Positions 27,392 through 36,470 of a stretch of DNA of 64,000 nucleotides are shown one piece after another. The stretch is from an uncultured Verrucomicrobiales bacterium (GTDB taxonomy: Bacteria; Verrucomicrobiota; Verrucomicrobiia; Verrucomicrobiales; DEV007). Within the stretch, counting starts at the first letter, position 1. Each line of letters opens with the position of its first letter. Location of the stretch: NCBI GenBank assembly GCA_943789025.1, contig CALSSN010000027.1, positions 32,385-96,384 on the forward strand, read 5' to 3'. The translations under genes were made by a program, and so were the position numbers. A model generated the notes under the pieces. It saw only the letters and a list, made by a program, of their open reading frames with translations. It made no database searches and was not told where the DNA came from.

Positions 27392-27496
27392 ATCGCCCGC
27401 AATTCTACCGAATTCTCCCGTAACCCGCCCTCAGCAAGGCGGAAACTCAGTTTCCTATCAACCAATCAAACCAGAATCAACCAAACAAGTAAAACC

Positions 27497-27796
27497 ATGA
27501 CCAAACAAGCAATCGGAATTCTCGAAACCAAAGGTCTCGCCTGTCTCGTGAGTGGCACCGACGCCATGCTCAAGTCTGCGAACGTAACTCTCGCCGGCCC
27601 GATGCGGCAGATCGGCAGCGCCATGTGCAACGTCGTCGTCGAAGGCGATGTCGCTGCAGTGAAGGCGGCTATTGATGCCGGTGCAGAGGCTGCAAGCCAG
27701 CTTGGCAATGTCCTCAGCGCCCACGTCATCGCCCGTCCGAACGAATCCCTTGGAGGTGTCCTCCCCGCATCGGCTGCCGGTGGTGGCAAGAAGTAG
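27497..27796 (+). CDS. Microcompartment hexameric shell protein (BMC-H), copy 3
   Basis: 99 residues, BMC domain starting MTKQAIGILETKGLACLVSG. The pore loop is QIGSAMCNVVVEGDVA, replacing the usual second glycine with Ala-Met and adding a Cys, so it is unlike the GAGY and GSGL pores of the other copies. The C-terminal tail (GGVLPASAAGGGKK) is longer and flexible. Confidence 0.94.
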   Translation: MTKQAIGILETKGLACLVSGTDAMLKSANVTLAGPMRQIGSAMCNVVVEGDVAAVKAAIDAGAEAASQLGNVLSAHVIARPNESLGGVLPASAAGGGKK

Positions 27797-27909
27797 ATAG
27801 GCGCATCGGATAGATTCTGCGGGAGGGCAGGCAGGTAGCCTAACAGCACCTCCGCCCCTCTCTCCGCCGGATCGCTACGGGTTCAGCAACTCAATAACCA
27901 GACACCACC

Positions 27910-28218
27910 ATGTTTCTCGCAGAGGTCATCGGTCACGTCGTTGCGACGAAGAAAGACAAAAACCTGAAGGGTAAGAAGCTTCTGCTTCTTCGCCCGAAGC
28001 TTGTCGACGAGAAAAACCCCGGTCAGTTTCGCAATGGGGTGAATACCATCGTCGCGGTCGACAACGTGGGAGCTGGTGAGGGTGAGCTTGTCATGTTCTG
28101 CCAGGGCAGCTCTGCCCGGCAGGCGGAAGGACTCAAGCCTCTCCCGGTTGACGCTGCGGTGGTCTCAATTGTCGACACCGTCAATGTGCTCGGCAAAAAA
28201 ATCTACAACTGTAACTAA
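27910..28218 (+). CDS. Microcompartment pentameric vertex protein (BMC-P), copy 1
   Basis: 102 residues, EutN/CcmL fold: MFLAEVIGHVVATKKDKNLKG at the start, LLLLRP in the core strand, and NTIVAVDNVGAGEGELVMFC with the conserved GAGxGExV turn, ending in VVSIVDTVNVLGKKIY. Such proteins form pentamers that cap the vertices of the shell. PV loci typically carry three paralogues, as here. Confidence 0.95.
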   Translation: MFLAEVIGHVVATKKDKNLKGKKLLLLRPKLVDEKNPGQFRNGVNTIVAVDNVGAGEGELVMFCQGSSARQAEGLKPLPVDAAVVSIVDTVNVLGKKIYNCN

Positions 28219-28249
28219 CTGAATCATCCAGTCCGCCACCGTGAAGAAC

Positions 28250-29743
28250 ATGGATCAAGAAGCACTTCGCAACGTCGTAGAAAACGTCCTGGGTCGACTG
28301 CGTGAGGAAAACGGAGCAGCCGCGCCGGCGCCGCCCGCCCCGGCAGAGAGTTCTTCCCCGTCCGGGGATGTCGCGTCCTGCGAGTGTGGCAAGGAGTCCC
28401 CATCGGGAGCTGCCCATTACGGGGTTTTCAACTGTGTCTGCCAGGCAGCGGATGCCGCGCACGCTGCCTTCCTGCAACTTAAGGAACTGGGAGTTGCGGG
28501 GCGGTCCCGTGCCATCGACATCGTCAAGGACATCTGTGTCTCGAATGCCGAGGCCTGGGGGAAGTTTGAGCTTGAGGAAACCAAAATCGGTCGCCTCGAT
28601 CATAAGATTGAAAAGCTGAAAATCGTCAAGCTCGTTCCCGGAGTCGAATGGCTGCGCCCTGACGCCATGAGCGGGGACAATGGCATCACGCTCGAAGAGT
28701 ATGCTCCTTTCGGCGTGGTCGGTGCGATTTTGCCGGTGACCCACTCGGTCCCGACTCTGACCGGCAACGTCATCAACATGGTGGCCGCAGGAAATGCGGT
28801 GCTGTTCAATCCGCATCCGGGGGGCGCGAAAAGCGCAGCCATGGCAGTGAAGGCTTACAACCAAGCGATCGAAAAGGAATTGGGGATCGCCAACCTGATC
28901 TGCACGATCGAATCGCCGACCATCGAGTCTTTCGAAAAGATCTGCCAGAACGACAAGGTGGACCTGCTGGCGATCACCGGCGGTCCTGCGGTGGTGGCGG
29001 CTGCCATGCGTTCGGGCAAGCGCTCGATCTGCGCCGGCCCTGGAAATCCGGTCGTGGTGGTTGATGAGACGGCCAATCTCGACAAGGCAGCAACCTGCAT
29101 CATTGCCGGCGGCGCCTTTGATAACAACCTCCTCTGTATCGGAGAGAAGGTTGTCTTTGTGGTGGATGCTGTTTTCGACGCCTTCATGGAGGCGATGACA
29201 AAAGCCGGCGCGGTGCAGCTCAATGCCTCGCAGCTGGAGAAACTGACCAAGGTGGCATTCAACATCGAGGATGGTGCCGGGGGGTGCAGTGAGGCAGTCT
29301 TGAATCGTGACCTGATCGGTGCGGATGCCTCGGTGCTTGCCGGGCATGGCGGTCTCGACGTCCCACGCGGCACAGAGTTGATCTTTGCCGAGACCGAAGC
29401 TGAGCACCCCTACGTGCAGAAGGAGCAGATGATGCCCATGATGCCGATTGTGCGGGTGCCGGATTTCAAAACCGGAGTGGCTCTGGCCAAAGAAGCTGAG
29501 CACGGCTACCGCCACTCTGCGATCATCCACTCGAGCAACGTCGACCATATGACCTACATGGCGCGGGCCATGGACACGACCATCTTCGTCAAAAACGGGT
29601 CGTGCGTGGCTGGGCTCGGGCTCGGCGGTGAGGGGTATCTCAGTTACTCGATCGCCACCACTACCGGCGAGGGAATTACCACACCGAAGACCTTCACGCG
29701 TATCCGTCGCTGTGTGATGGCGGAGAACCTCCGGATTATCTGA
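28250..29743 (+). CDS. CoA-acylating aldehyde dehydrogenase (PduP/EutE-like) of the microcompartment
   Basis: 497 residues from ATG 28250; a GTG nine bases earlier is in frame. The N-terminal MDQEALRNVVENVLGRLREE is a typical encapsulation helix, then an Ala/Pro linker and a Cys-containing segment (DVASCECGKE). The ALDH core has NPHPGGAKSA, ITGGPAVVAAAMRSGKRSI and GGAFDNNLLCIGEKVV with the catalytic Cys. It oxidises an aldehyde with NAD and CoA to acyl-CoA; in PV compartments this is L-lactaldehyde. Flanked by BMC-P genes. Confidence 0.92.
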   Translation: MDQEALRNVVENVLGRLREENGAAAPAPPAPAESSSPSGDVASCECGKESPSGAAHYGVFNCVCQAADAAHAAFLQLKELGVAGRSRAIDIVKDICVSNAEAWGKFELEETKIGRLDHKIEKLKIVKLVPGVEWLRPDAMSGDNGITLEEYAPFGVVGAILPVTHSVPTLTGNVINMVAAGNAVLFNPHPGGAKSAAMAVKAYNQAIEKELGIANLICTIESPTIESFEKICQNDKVDLLAITGGPAVVAAAMRSGKRSICAGPGNPVVVVDETANLDKAATCIIAGGAFDNNLLCIGEKVVFVVDAVFDAFMEAMTKAGAVQLNASQLEKLTKVAFNIEDGAGGCSEAVLNRDLIGADASVLAGHGGLDVPRGTELIFAETEAEHPYVQKEQMMPMMPIVRVPDFKTGVALAKEAEHGYRHSAIIHSSNVDHMTYMARAMDTTIFVKNGSCVAGLGLGGEGYLSYSIATTTGEGITTPKTFTRIRRCVMAENLRII

Positions 29744-29795
29744 TCTGACCTAATAAGCACCCACATTTTTTCACCCTGTTCACACTGGTATCCTC

Positions 29796-30050
29796 ATGCT
29801 TCACGCCCAAGTCGTCGGAAATGCAGTTGCCTCTGCCAAGCACCCCTCGCTTGAGAGCTTCAAGATGCTGCTCTGCCAGCAGCTCGGGCCGGAAGGAGAG
29901 GCTGCAGGGTCGCCATTCGTCGCGATCGACCTTTTCGGAGCGGGCATGCACCAGAAAGTTTTTGTCAGCACCGACGGGATCGGTGCCCGCGATATCGTCC
30001 ACGATGAGCATTCCCCAGTACGAATGTTCATTCAGGGCATCATCGACTGA
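29796..30050 (+). CDS. Microcompartment pentameric vertex protein (BMC-P), copy 2
   Basis: 84 residues: MLHAQVVGNAVASAKHPSLE, LLCQQLGPEGEAAGSPFVAI and FGAGMHQKVFVSTDGIGA, a compact EutN/CcmL domain. The conserved GAGxGExV turn is altered to GAGMHQKV. Only 14 bases separate it from copy 3. Confidence 0.92.
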   Translation: MLHAQVVGNAVASAKHPSLESFKMLLCQQLGPEGEAAGSPFVAIDLFGAGMHQKVFVSTDGIGARDIVHDEHSPVRMFIQGIID

Positions 30051-30064
30051 ATCGAGAAAAAACC

Positions 30065-30382
30065 ATGAGAATCGGTCACGTCATCGGAAAAGTAACCATG
30101 CACACCCACGAGAAGGCCCTTAAGGGAGCGCGTTGGCTGCTGGTGAACCCGGTGGATACCGACCAACTCAATACCTGTATCCAAGACCAGCCGCAGGTGA
30201 CAGCGCAGTCGACACTCGTTGTCTACGACCACGTGGGAGCAGGCGAGGGCGACATCATTGGCTTTGTCGAAGGCGCCGAGGCTACCGCGCCATTCAAAGA
30301 CCCGACACCGATCGATGCTATCAGCCTGGCGATTTTTGATACACTCACCTACCTACCGCCGCCGCAGGCTGCTGCGGGGTAA
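30065..30382 (+). CDS. Microcompartment pentameric vertex protein (BMC-P), copy 3
   Basis: 105 residues: MRIGHVIGKVTMHTHEKALK, then WLLVNPVDTDQL, VVYDHVGAGEGDIIGFVEGA with an intact GAGEGD turn, and IDAISLAIFDTLTYLPP. A vertex pentamer like copies 1 and 2, with a longer Ala/Pro tail. The aldolase start follows 16 bases after its stop. Confidence 0.94.
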   Translation: MRIGHVIGKVTMHTHEKALKGARWLLVNPVDTDQLNTCIQDQPQVTAQSTLVVYDHVGAGEGDIIGFVEGAEATAPFKDPTPIDAISLAIFDTLTYLPPPQAAAG

Positions 30383-30398
30383 CCGGAAATTTTTGCTT

Positions 30399-31523
30399 AT
30401 GAAACGAGTTTACACAGAGAAGGACATCAAGAGGATGCTGAAAGAGGGAACCGACCTGGCGACCATTCCGGCAGGAGTCGTGCTGACACCCTCGGCGAGA
30501 GATGCGATCCAGGATGCAGGCAAACGTGAAGCACGCTCCGGCGCAGGGCCCCGCTCGTCAGGAGCCGGAGCGACTGGTGCAAACCGCTTCCCACCGCTCC
30601 CCCCAGGCGTCCCGAGCGTGCCGCCCGAACCTGTCGTTCCGAGTGCCGAATACAGCTGGGAGGCTGGAGGCGATCCGGTCACGCCGGAGGAAATTCAGCG
30701 TTTTTTCCACTCCCCCGAGATCGAAGCGCTCAAGGCGGACATGGCGCATGTAGCCCACAAGATGTGGAAAAGAAGCATGGTCGATGGCAATGGCGGAAAC
30801 ATCACAGTCCGGGTAGGCGACAACCTCGTGCTCTGCACTCCGACGCTGCGCTCGAAGGGTGAACTGAAGTCGGACGAGATTGCGCTCGTCGATTTGGACG
30901 GTAACCAGAAGGCTGGATGGCGCAAGCGTACGAGTGAAGCAAATACTCATCTCGCCATCATGAAACGCCAGCCGAAGGCGAAAAGTGTCATCCACGGGCA
31001 CCCACCATATTCGACGGCATTTGCGGTCGCCGGGATCGAGCCGCCGACCTGCCTCTGTTCTGAGGCGGAGATTTTCACCGGTCCGATCAAGCTGGTTGGA
31101 TACCAGACACCTGGAACTCCGGAGAACGCCGAGGCAGTGGGTGAAATTGGTAAAGACAACCCCGCCATCCTTCTTGCCAACCACGGCGTCATGACCTGGG
31201 GGACCGATGCAGAAGACGCCTACTGGAAACTTGAAAACATGGAAACAGCCTGCCAGACCGTTTGGGTGGCAGGGCAACTCAACGGAGGAAAAGTGCAGAC
31301 GATTCCGGCCGACAAGATGCAGGAACTCTTCGAGATCCGCCGGTCGATCGGTATGGAAGATCCCCGCGAGGGGATGAAAGAGTGCGAGCTCTGCCAGAAT
31401 GACGAATTCCGTCCGGGTGTCGTCTGTGAAGTGCCACCTACAGATGATGGTGCGCAGCTTGACCCGGCAGCAGAAGAGATCGTCAAGCGGCTCACGGATG
31501 AGATTATGGAGAAAATGAGCTGA
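30399..31523 (+). CDS. Class II aldolase (fuculose/rhamnulose-1-phosphate type) of the microcompartment
   Basis: 374 residues from ATG 30399; an upstream in-frame start would lie inside the vertex gene. Residues 1-105 form an extension: a short helix (YTEKDIKRMLKEG) and a Pro/Gly-rich linker, plausible for cargo targeting. The class II aldolase domain shows MVDGNGGNITVRVGDN, the zinc motif VIHGHPPYSTAF and the second His in LLANHGVMTWG. Such enzymes cleave L-fuculose-1-P or L-rhamnulose-1-P to dihydroxyacetone phosphate and L-lactaldehyde, the aldehyde the compartment confines. The C-terminal about 90 residues, with CELCQNDEF, are unusual for a plain FucA. Confidence 0.9.
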   Translation: MKRVYTEKDIKRMLKEGTDLATIPAGVVLTPSARDAIQDAGKREARSGAGPRSSGAGATGANRFPPLPPGVPSVPPEPVVPSAEYSWEAGGDPVTPEEIQRFFHSPEIEALKADMAHVAHKMWKRSMVDGNGGNITVRVGDNLVLCTPTLRSKGELKSDEIALVDLDGNQKAGWRKRTSEANTHLAIMKRQPKAKSVIHGHPPYSTAFAVAGIEPPTCLCSEAEIFTGPIKLVGYQTPGTPENAEAVGEIGKDNPAILLANHGVMTWGTDAEDAYWKLENMETACQTVWVAGQLNGGKVQTIPADKMQELFEIRRSIGMEDPREGMKECELCQNDEFRPGVVCEVPPTDDGAQLDPAAEEIVKRLTDEIMEKMS

Positions 31524-31627
31524 GGCCCAGAGCACCCGCAGATACCAGTTGTGTGAGGCGGGAATCCTCCTGAATCACACGCTCGTAAAACCAATTTTCA
31601 AGCAACCGAAAAAACAGACAAAATTTT

Positions 31628-32551
31628 ATGAAAACAACCATCGTTGGCGGCGGAGGCCGCGTAGGATCAAACGCAGCAATCTGCCTCCAGTGCGCGGGCA
31701 TCGTTTCCGAAATTCAGATTCTTGATGCCAATCAGGACCTCGCAGAAGGGGAAGCACTCGACCTCCTGCATGGCGCTTCCTCTCTGGCAGATCAGCGGAT
31801 TTATGCGGGTGGCTATGACCGTGCCGCCGACTCCGACGTCTTCGTGATCACCGCGGGCCTGCGCCGCAAGCCGGACGAAAGCCGCCTTGACCTGATTAAC
31901 CGCAACGTCGGTCTCTTTTCCCAGATCCTCGACAGCATCAAGTCAGCAGGTATGAAAGAGGATGCCATCGTATTCGTTGTCTCCAATCCGGTGGACGTTC
32001 TGACCCACCTCGCCGTGAGCTTCCTCGGTCTGCCGAGCAACCAGGTCATCGGACTCGGCACCATGCTCGATACGGCTCGGTTCCGGTCACTGATCGCGGA
32101 CGAACTTGACCTCGCGCCCACTCAAGTCAAAGCGCTCATTCTAGGCGAGCACGGCGACACCATGCTGCCGATCTGGTCTTCCGCCAGTGTGGGCGGTCTT
32201 CCCCTGACTGGAGTGAAGGGGTGCGACCCGAACTTCCAGCGGCAGATCTTTGAACGGACGAAAAAAAGCGGAGCCGAGGTGATCTCGCGGAAAGGTGGAG
32301 CAGGATGGGCCGTCGGCGCCACGATCGCCGAAACCGTCCACGCCATCGCCTTGGATAAGAAACAGCTTCTCCCAGTTTCCAGTCTGCAGAATGGTTGTTA
32401 CGGGCTGAAAGATGTATGCCTCAGCGTGCCTACCGTCGTCGGCCGTTCCGGTGCCGAAAAGCATATCGAGATCGATCTCTGGCCGAAGGAAAAGCAAGGC
32501 CTGCAGGCCTCTGCCCGGGCTCTCCAGGAGATGCTTAAAAACGTCGGATAG
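31628..32551 (+). CDS. Malate/lactate dehydrogenase-family enzyme of the microcompartment
   Basis: 307 residues. The Rossmann start is MKTTIVGGGGRVGSNAAICL, and the catalytic His is in LILGEHGDTMLPIWS. The substrate loop reads ITAGLRRKPDESRLDL; at the position that is Gln in lactate dehydrogenases and Arg in malate dehydrogenases it has Arg. In PV loci this gene is usually called lactate dehydrogenase and would recycle NADH made by the aldehyde dehydrogenase. The Arg makes a dicarboxylate substrate such as oxaloacetate at least possible. Last gene of the operon, 104 bases after the aldolase. Confidence 0.88.
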   Translation: MKTTIVGGGGRVGSNAAICLQCAGIVSEIQILDANQDLAEGEALDLLHGASSLADQRIYAGGYDRAADSDVFVITAGLRRKPDESRLDLINRNVGLFSQILDSIKSAGMKEDAIVFVVSNPVDVLTHLAVSFLGLPSNQVIGLGTMLDTARFRSLIADELDLAPTQVKALILGEHGDTMLPIWSSASVGGLPLTGVKGCDPNFQRQIFERTKKSGAEVISRKGGAGWAVGATIAETVHAIALDKKQLLPVSSLQNGCYGLKDVCLSVPTVVGRSGAEKHIEIDLWPKEKQGLQASARALQEMLKNVG

Positions 32552-32761
32552 GCCTGACGGTCGGTGGACCGGGCAGAGTTTCCCTGATGAGCAGTGCTGG
32601 GCCTGCTGTGGAGAACACCCGTTCGGATTTCAGGAGAAAGAGTGCGGGGCTGTCGATGCTTGTGGTGGGACCGACCGATGCGATTCCTGCAACCGCAGGA
32701 ATGATGCATGCCGCATACTGTGCGCGCACTGCAGCTCCGGAGGCGCCTCTTTCTCGGGCAA

Positions 32762-33403
32762 CTACGAGCTGCCATGGTCAGGCCCCTGACGTGCCACTAG
32801 TGAGGAGATGAAAATCGCCAGGTAGAGAGTGCCGCAGATGGCCTCGAAGACTGCGAGCAGGCGGAGAGTTGGATGAGCGGGAGAAATGTCGCCGTAGCCG
32901 AGCGTCGTGAGGGTCACAAAGCTGAAGTAGAGGGTTTCACTGCTGTTGGAGAGGGATCGGAGTCCGTCCACGGTTTGGAAGCCGTTGGCGAAGGCAGGCA
33001 TGGTGACCGCGTAGAAGTCCGACCAGAAGAATCCGAGGAGAAGATACCCGCAGATTCCGGCAACGATGCGGTCAGCTTTCCGGACTCCACGTTGATAGAG
33101 ACTGAATCGGATGACGGCGACGAAAAGCATGGCTTTCAGTGCCGCGACCGAGAGGCTAGCGGCGAAGATTAGGAAACCCACCTCGGGCCACGCTTCCTTG
33201 AGCAGGCCAAGCGCAAGGGCAGGCAGAGCGATGGCGAGATAGGCGATAACCCAGCTGCGGGCAGTAAAGAGAAGGTAGCCTGCGAAGCAGAATGCCGCCA
33301 GATAGAAGACCCTGAGGGACAAGCCAATCTCACCGGACTGGGCCGATACCGACGCGGTAAAGAGAATGACGAGGAGCATTGCCAGGAGAACAAGCGACTT
33401 CAT
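32762..33403 (-). CDS. Potassium-channel pore-domain membrane protein
   Basis: 213 residues from ATG 33403 (MKSLVLLAMLLVILFTASV); 12 upstream codons are less membrane-like. Four or five hydrophobic segments precede a classic two-helix pore: pore helix and selectivity filter in LTTLGYGDISPAHP, then the inner helix LRLLAVFEAICGTLYLAIFI. There is no cytoplasmic RCK domain, so gating would rest on the membrane domain. It is convergent with the BMC operon and probably monocistronic. Confidence 0.85.
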   Translation of the reverse strand: MKSLVLLAMLLVILFTASVSAQSGEIGLSLRVFYLAAFCFAGYLLFTARSWVIAYLAIALPALALGLLKEAWPEVGFLIFAASLSVAALKAMLFVAVIRFSLYQRGVRKADRIVAGICGYLLLGFFWSDFYAVTMPAFANGFQTVDGLRSLSNSSETLYFSFVTLTTLGYGDISPAHPTLRLLAVFEAICGTLYLAIFISSLVARQGPDHGSS

Positions 33404-33599
33404 TGGGATCCTTTGGCGGATATGGTTGTGCTCAATCATGTCATTCTCTCAGAGTGCCGGCGCTGCCCCAGCTGGTCTTTAATTTTTTTTCCTTTGTCTT
33501 TGGGGGAATTCAATTTAAGCTCTCGTTTTTGAAGGGCGCGTGTTTGAGAGATCCAGCACCTTCGATTGTGCGCAAAACCCTGAGAAAAGTAAACAGTAG

Positions 33600-35153
33600 A
33601 TGCAAACCAAGAAAGTCGCCAAGCATCTTCTTTTCCAAGTTTTACCGGGTCCTCTTCTGTTTCTCTGCCTGCAGGGATGTGCCATGGTAGGTTACGACTA
33701 TGAGCGGCCAGAAGTAGCCTCGCCGGATGAATGGACGGTCAGTTTACGTGACCAGACGAAGGCTTCTGATTCCAGTCTGGCAGAGTGGTGGAAGGGGTTT
33801 CGCGACCCGGTTCTGGATCACCTGATCAGCCAGACGAGGAAGGCAAATCCCGATCTGCGGTTGGCTGCTGAGAGGATTGCCGAAGCACGGGCGAGCCGCG
33901 GCATCGCACGGAGCCTGACACTCCCGAATATCTCTGGTGATGCGAGTTTCTCGAGGAATCGAGCGAGCGAATCGTTGTTTGTCCCGCCGCCTGAGAACCC
34001 TTCTGATTTTTATGCAGCGGGATTCGATGCGGGTTGGGAGATTGACGTTTTCGGTGGCCTGCGGCGGAATGTCGAGGCCGCAAATGCAGGGGTCGAGGCC
34101 TCGATCGAAGACTACCGTGACCTTCTGGTCAGCCTTTTCGCTGAGACCGCATTGAATTTTCTCGAATATCGGACCCTCGAGGAAAGGATTCGGTTGGCGT
34201 CAGCCAATATCGAGGCACAAAGCGAGTCGACCAAACTCGCTCAGACCCGATTGGATGCTGGCTTAGTTCCGCGAATTGATGTCACCCAGGCGACGACGAA
34301 TCTCGAGATAACCAAGTCGGTTCTCCCAGCCTTGCGCAACCAATTGGCGCAGGCACGAAACCGCCTGGCGACACTGACGGCGACGAGTCCGTCCGCATTG
34401 AGCAAGTCTCTGGGTGGAAGAAAGAAAATTCCGGTGCCTAAGCGTGGATTCTCGGCGGGTCTTCCTTGTGATCTGCTGCGCGCGCGCCCTGATATCCGCA
34501 GTGCCGAGCGGAATCTGGCAGCCCAGGTCGCGCGGGTCGGCGTCGCAGAGGCAGACTTGTATCCGCGCTTCACACTTTTCGGGAATTTTTCTCTGCAGTC
34601 GATCGACTCCTCCGACTTCCTCGACGCGGCCAGTAAGGTCTATTCCTTCGGTCCTGCCATCCAGTGGCAGATTTTCAGTGGTGGTCGTATCCGCAGCAAA
34701 ATAGAGGTCGAGGAGTCGCGGTCCGAGCAGGCCTTAGCACGCTACGAGAAAGCAGTCCTCACAGGCGTCGAAGAGGTCGAAAACAGCATGTCCGCCGTCG
34801 CCCATGGCTGGGACCGTGTCGCCATTCTCCAGCGGGCCGTCGCCGCCGCCAGAGAGACAGTCGATCTGGTCAAGGACAACTACCGGAATGGCCTCGTCGA
34901 TTTCCAACGGGTCCTCGACGCGGAGCGCTCGAAGTTCTCCACGGAGGACGAACTCGCCCTCGCGCGTGGTCAGATCACGAAGAACTATGTTGCTCTTTAT
35001 AAGGCGCTCGGTGGTGGCAGCGAGGTGGAAGTGATCCCGTCAGCAAAACAGCGGATGGGATGGTTTGCTCGCGCCCGAGAGAAACCCGGAAAGGAAGAGG
35101 CCTCCCATGAAGTCAGTTCCTCACCAGCCGCAGGCTCTGAAACCAGTCCCTGA
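33600..35153 (+). CDS. NodT-family outer-membrane efflux lipoprotein (second pump)
   Basis: 517 residues. The signal peptide has lipobox LQGC with lipidated Cys27. Two OEP repeats follow; GFSAGLPCDLLRARPDIRSA is the conserved loop of the second repeat, and TLFGNFSLQSI a barrel strand. The long Lys/Glu-rich C-terminus is unstructured. It forms the TolC-like outer channel for the pump encoded seven bases downstream. It is a paralogue of the lipoprotein in the pump operon at 5.2-11.4 kb, but gene order differs. Confidence 0.9.
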   Translation: MQTKKVAKHLLFQVLPGPLLFLCLQGCAMVGYDYERPEVASPDEWTVSLRDQTKASDSSLAEWWKGFRDPVLDHLISQTRKANPDLRLAAERIAEARASRGIARSLTLPNISGDASFSRNRASESLFVPPPENPSDFYAAGFDAGWEIDVFGGLRRNVEAANAGVEASIEDYRDLLVSLFAETALNFLEYRTLEERIRLASANIEAQSESTKLAQTRLDAGLVPRIDVTQATTNLEITKSVLPALRNQLAQARNRLATLTATSPSALSKSLGGRKKIPVPKRGFSAGLPCDLLRARPDIRSAERNLAAQVARVGVAEADLYPRFTLFGNFSLQSIDSSDFLDAASKVYSFGPAIQWQIFSGGRIRSKIEVEESRSEQALARYEKAVLTGVEEVENSMSAVAHGWDRVAILQRAVAAARETVDLVKDNYRNGLVDFQRVLDAERSKFSTEDELALARGQITKNYVALYKALGGGSEVEVIPSAKQRMGWFARAREKPGKEEASHEVSSSPAAGSETSP

Positions 35154-35159
35154 ACACAA

Positions 35160-36440
35160 ATGATGAAAAAGCAGCCTCCGATCCATGTATTCTGCCTCGT
35201 TCTAGGGGCGCTGATAAGTTCAGGATGCGGCAAGAAAAACGCGTTCATTGCGCCACCCCCGCCCGAGGTGAAGGTGGGTGCTGCACATTTCGAACCAACC
35301 ACTGTCTACCAGGACTTTCCGGGCCGGGTGGCTGCTTCCGAGCATGTCGAGATCCGAGCGCGTGTCTCTGGGTTCCTCCAGTCGCGGGAGTTCTCGGCGG
35401 GGCAGTATGTTGAGGCGGGAAAGGCTCTTTTTAAGATCGAGCCAGAACGGTTTAAGTCCGCGGTCGACGCGGCACTGGCAAAGGTTGCCAAGGCCGAGGC
35501 GGACCTGGAGATTGCCGATACCAATTTTAAGAAGCGCAAGGCCGCCTTTGACAAGAGTCAGGCGGTTTCTGAGCTCGATGTGCTCGCGGCAGAGGCCGAT
35601 CGCAAAGCGGCCGAAGCGGCAGCTAAAATTGCCCAGGCAGCAGTGGCCGATGCCAAGCGTGATCTTTCCTACACCACAGTCGTCACGCCGATTTCGGGAA
35701 GGGTTTCCAGCGCGCGGGTCGATCGAGGGAATCTGGTGGGGGCCGATGGCCCAACCTTGCTGACAACGGTGAGCAAAACGCAGCCGGTGTATTTTTATTT
35801 CGAGGCGGATGAGCGGTCTCTTTTGCCATTTCTCAAGAACCTCCCGGGGGCGGCCAACCCGGAGATCAAACCGAAGAACCGAGCTGTCGAACTGGTGCTT
35901 TCTGATGGTTCGAATTATGACGAGAAAGGTGAGCTCGACTTCGTGGATAACGCAGTCGACGTCGAATCGGGAACAATTCGGCTACGTGCGCGATTTGCGA
36001 ATGAGAAAGGCGTGCTTATTGACGGGCTGTTCGGGCATTTGAGAATTCCCCGCACCATTGAGAATGCCGTGAAGATTCCGAAGGCTCTGGTTCAGCGCGA
36101 TCTGGGCGGGTCATTTGTCCTTGTCGTGAGCGGGGAAGAAAACAAGGTGGAGCGGCGCAGCGTTGCTCCGACCGGGCAGTCCTCTGGGGGGGATGTCATT
36201 GTCGAGCCCTATGATGCGGCGACCCGCACAGGAGTGAACCCTGACGACCGGATTGTCCGGAGCAATCTCCAGCGTGCGCGTCCAGGAATTGTGGTGAATC
36301 CGGTGGACGCCAGTGCGCCACCGCCGCCACCGCCGCCACCACCGGCAAACGAGGACGGCGGAGAGCCGCAGGCAGAAAAAGCCGAGGAAGCTCCCGAGGA
36401 GACTTCGGCGGTCGAGGAAGCAGCTGCACCGTCCAACTGA
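35160..36440 (+). CDS. RND membrane-fusion lipoprotein (AcrA-like)
   Basis: 426 residues. Lipobox SSGC at Cys23. Lipoyl half AASEHVEIRARVSGFLQSRE, coiled-coil hairpin (about residues 90-160), second lipoyl half VTPISGRVSSARVDRGNLVG, and a beta-barrel with PVYFYFEADERSLLPFL. The C-terminus ends with a run of about ten prolines near residue 385, followed by an acidic Glu/Ala tail. The proline run is unusual for AcrA proteins and would probably need EF-P for smooth translation. It couples the inner pump (30 bases downstream) to the NodT channel. Confidence 0.9.
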   Translation: MMKKQPPIHVFCLVLGALISSGCGKKNAFIAPPPPEVKVGAAHFEPTTVYQDFPGRVAASEHVEIRARVSGFLQSREFSAGQYVEAGKALFKIEPERFKSAVDAALAKVAKAEADLEIADTNFKKRKAAFDKSQAVSELDVLAAEADRKAAEAAAKIAQAAVADAKRDLSYTTVVTPISGRVSSARVDRGNLVGADGPTLLTTVSKTQPVYFYFEADERSLLPFLKNLPGAANPEIKPKNRAVELVLSDGSNYDEKGELDFVDNAVDVESGTIRLRARFANEKGVLIDGLFGHLRIPRTIENAVKIPKALVQRDLGGSFVLVVSGEENKVERRSVAPTGQSSGGDVIVEPYDAATRTGVNPDDRIVRSNLQRARPGIVVNPVDASAPPPPPPPPPANEDGGEPQAEKAEEAPEETSAVEEAAAPSN

Positions 36441-36470
36441 TCGCGAGCACCCCGCGGTTCCACCAGCCCC

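Noticed and set aside
28181..29548. A 455-codon minus-strand open frame.
   Set aside because: Antisense to the aldehyde dehydrogenase; no recognisable protein sequence.
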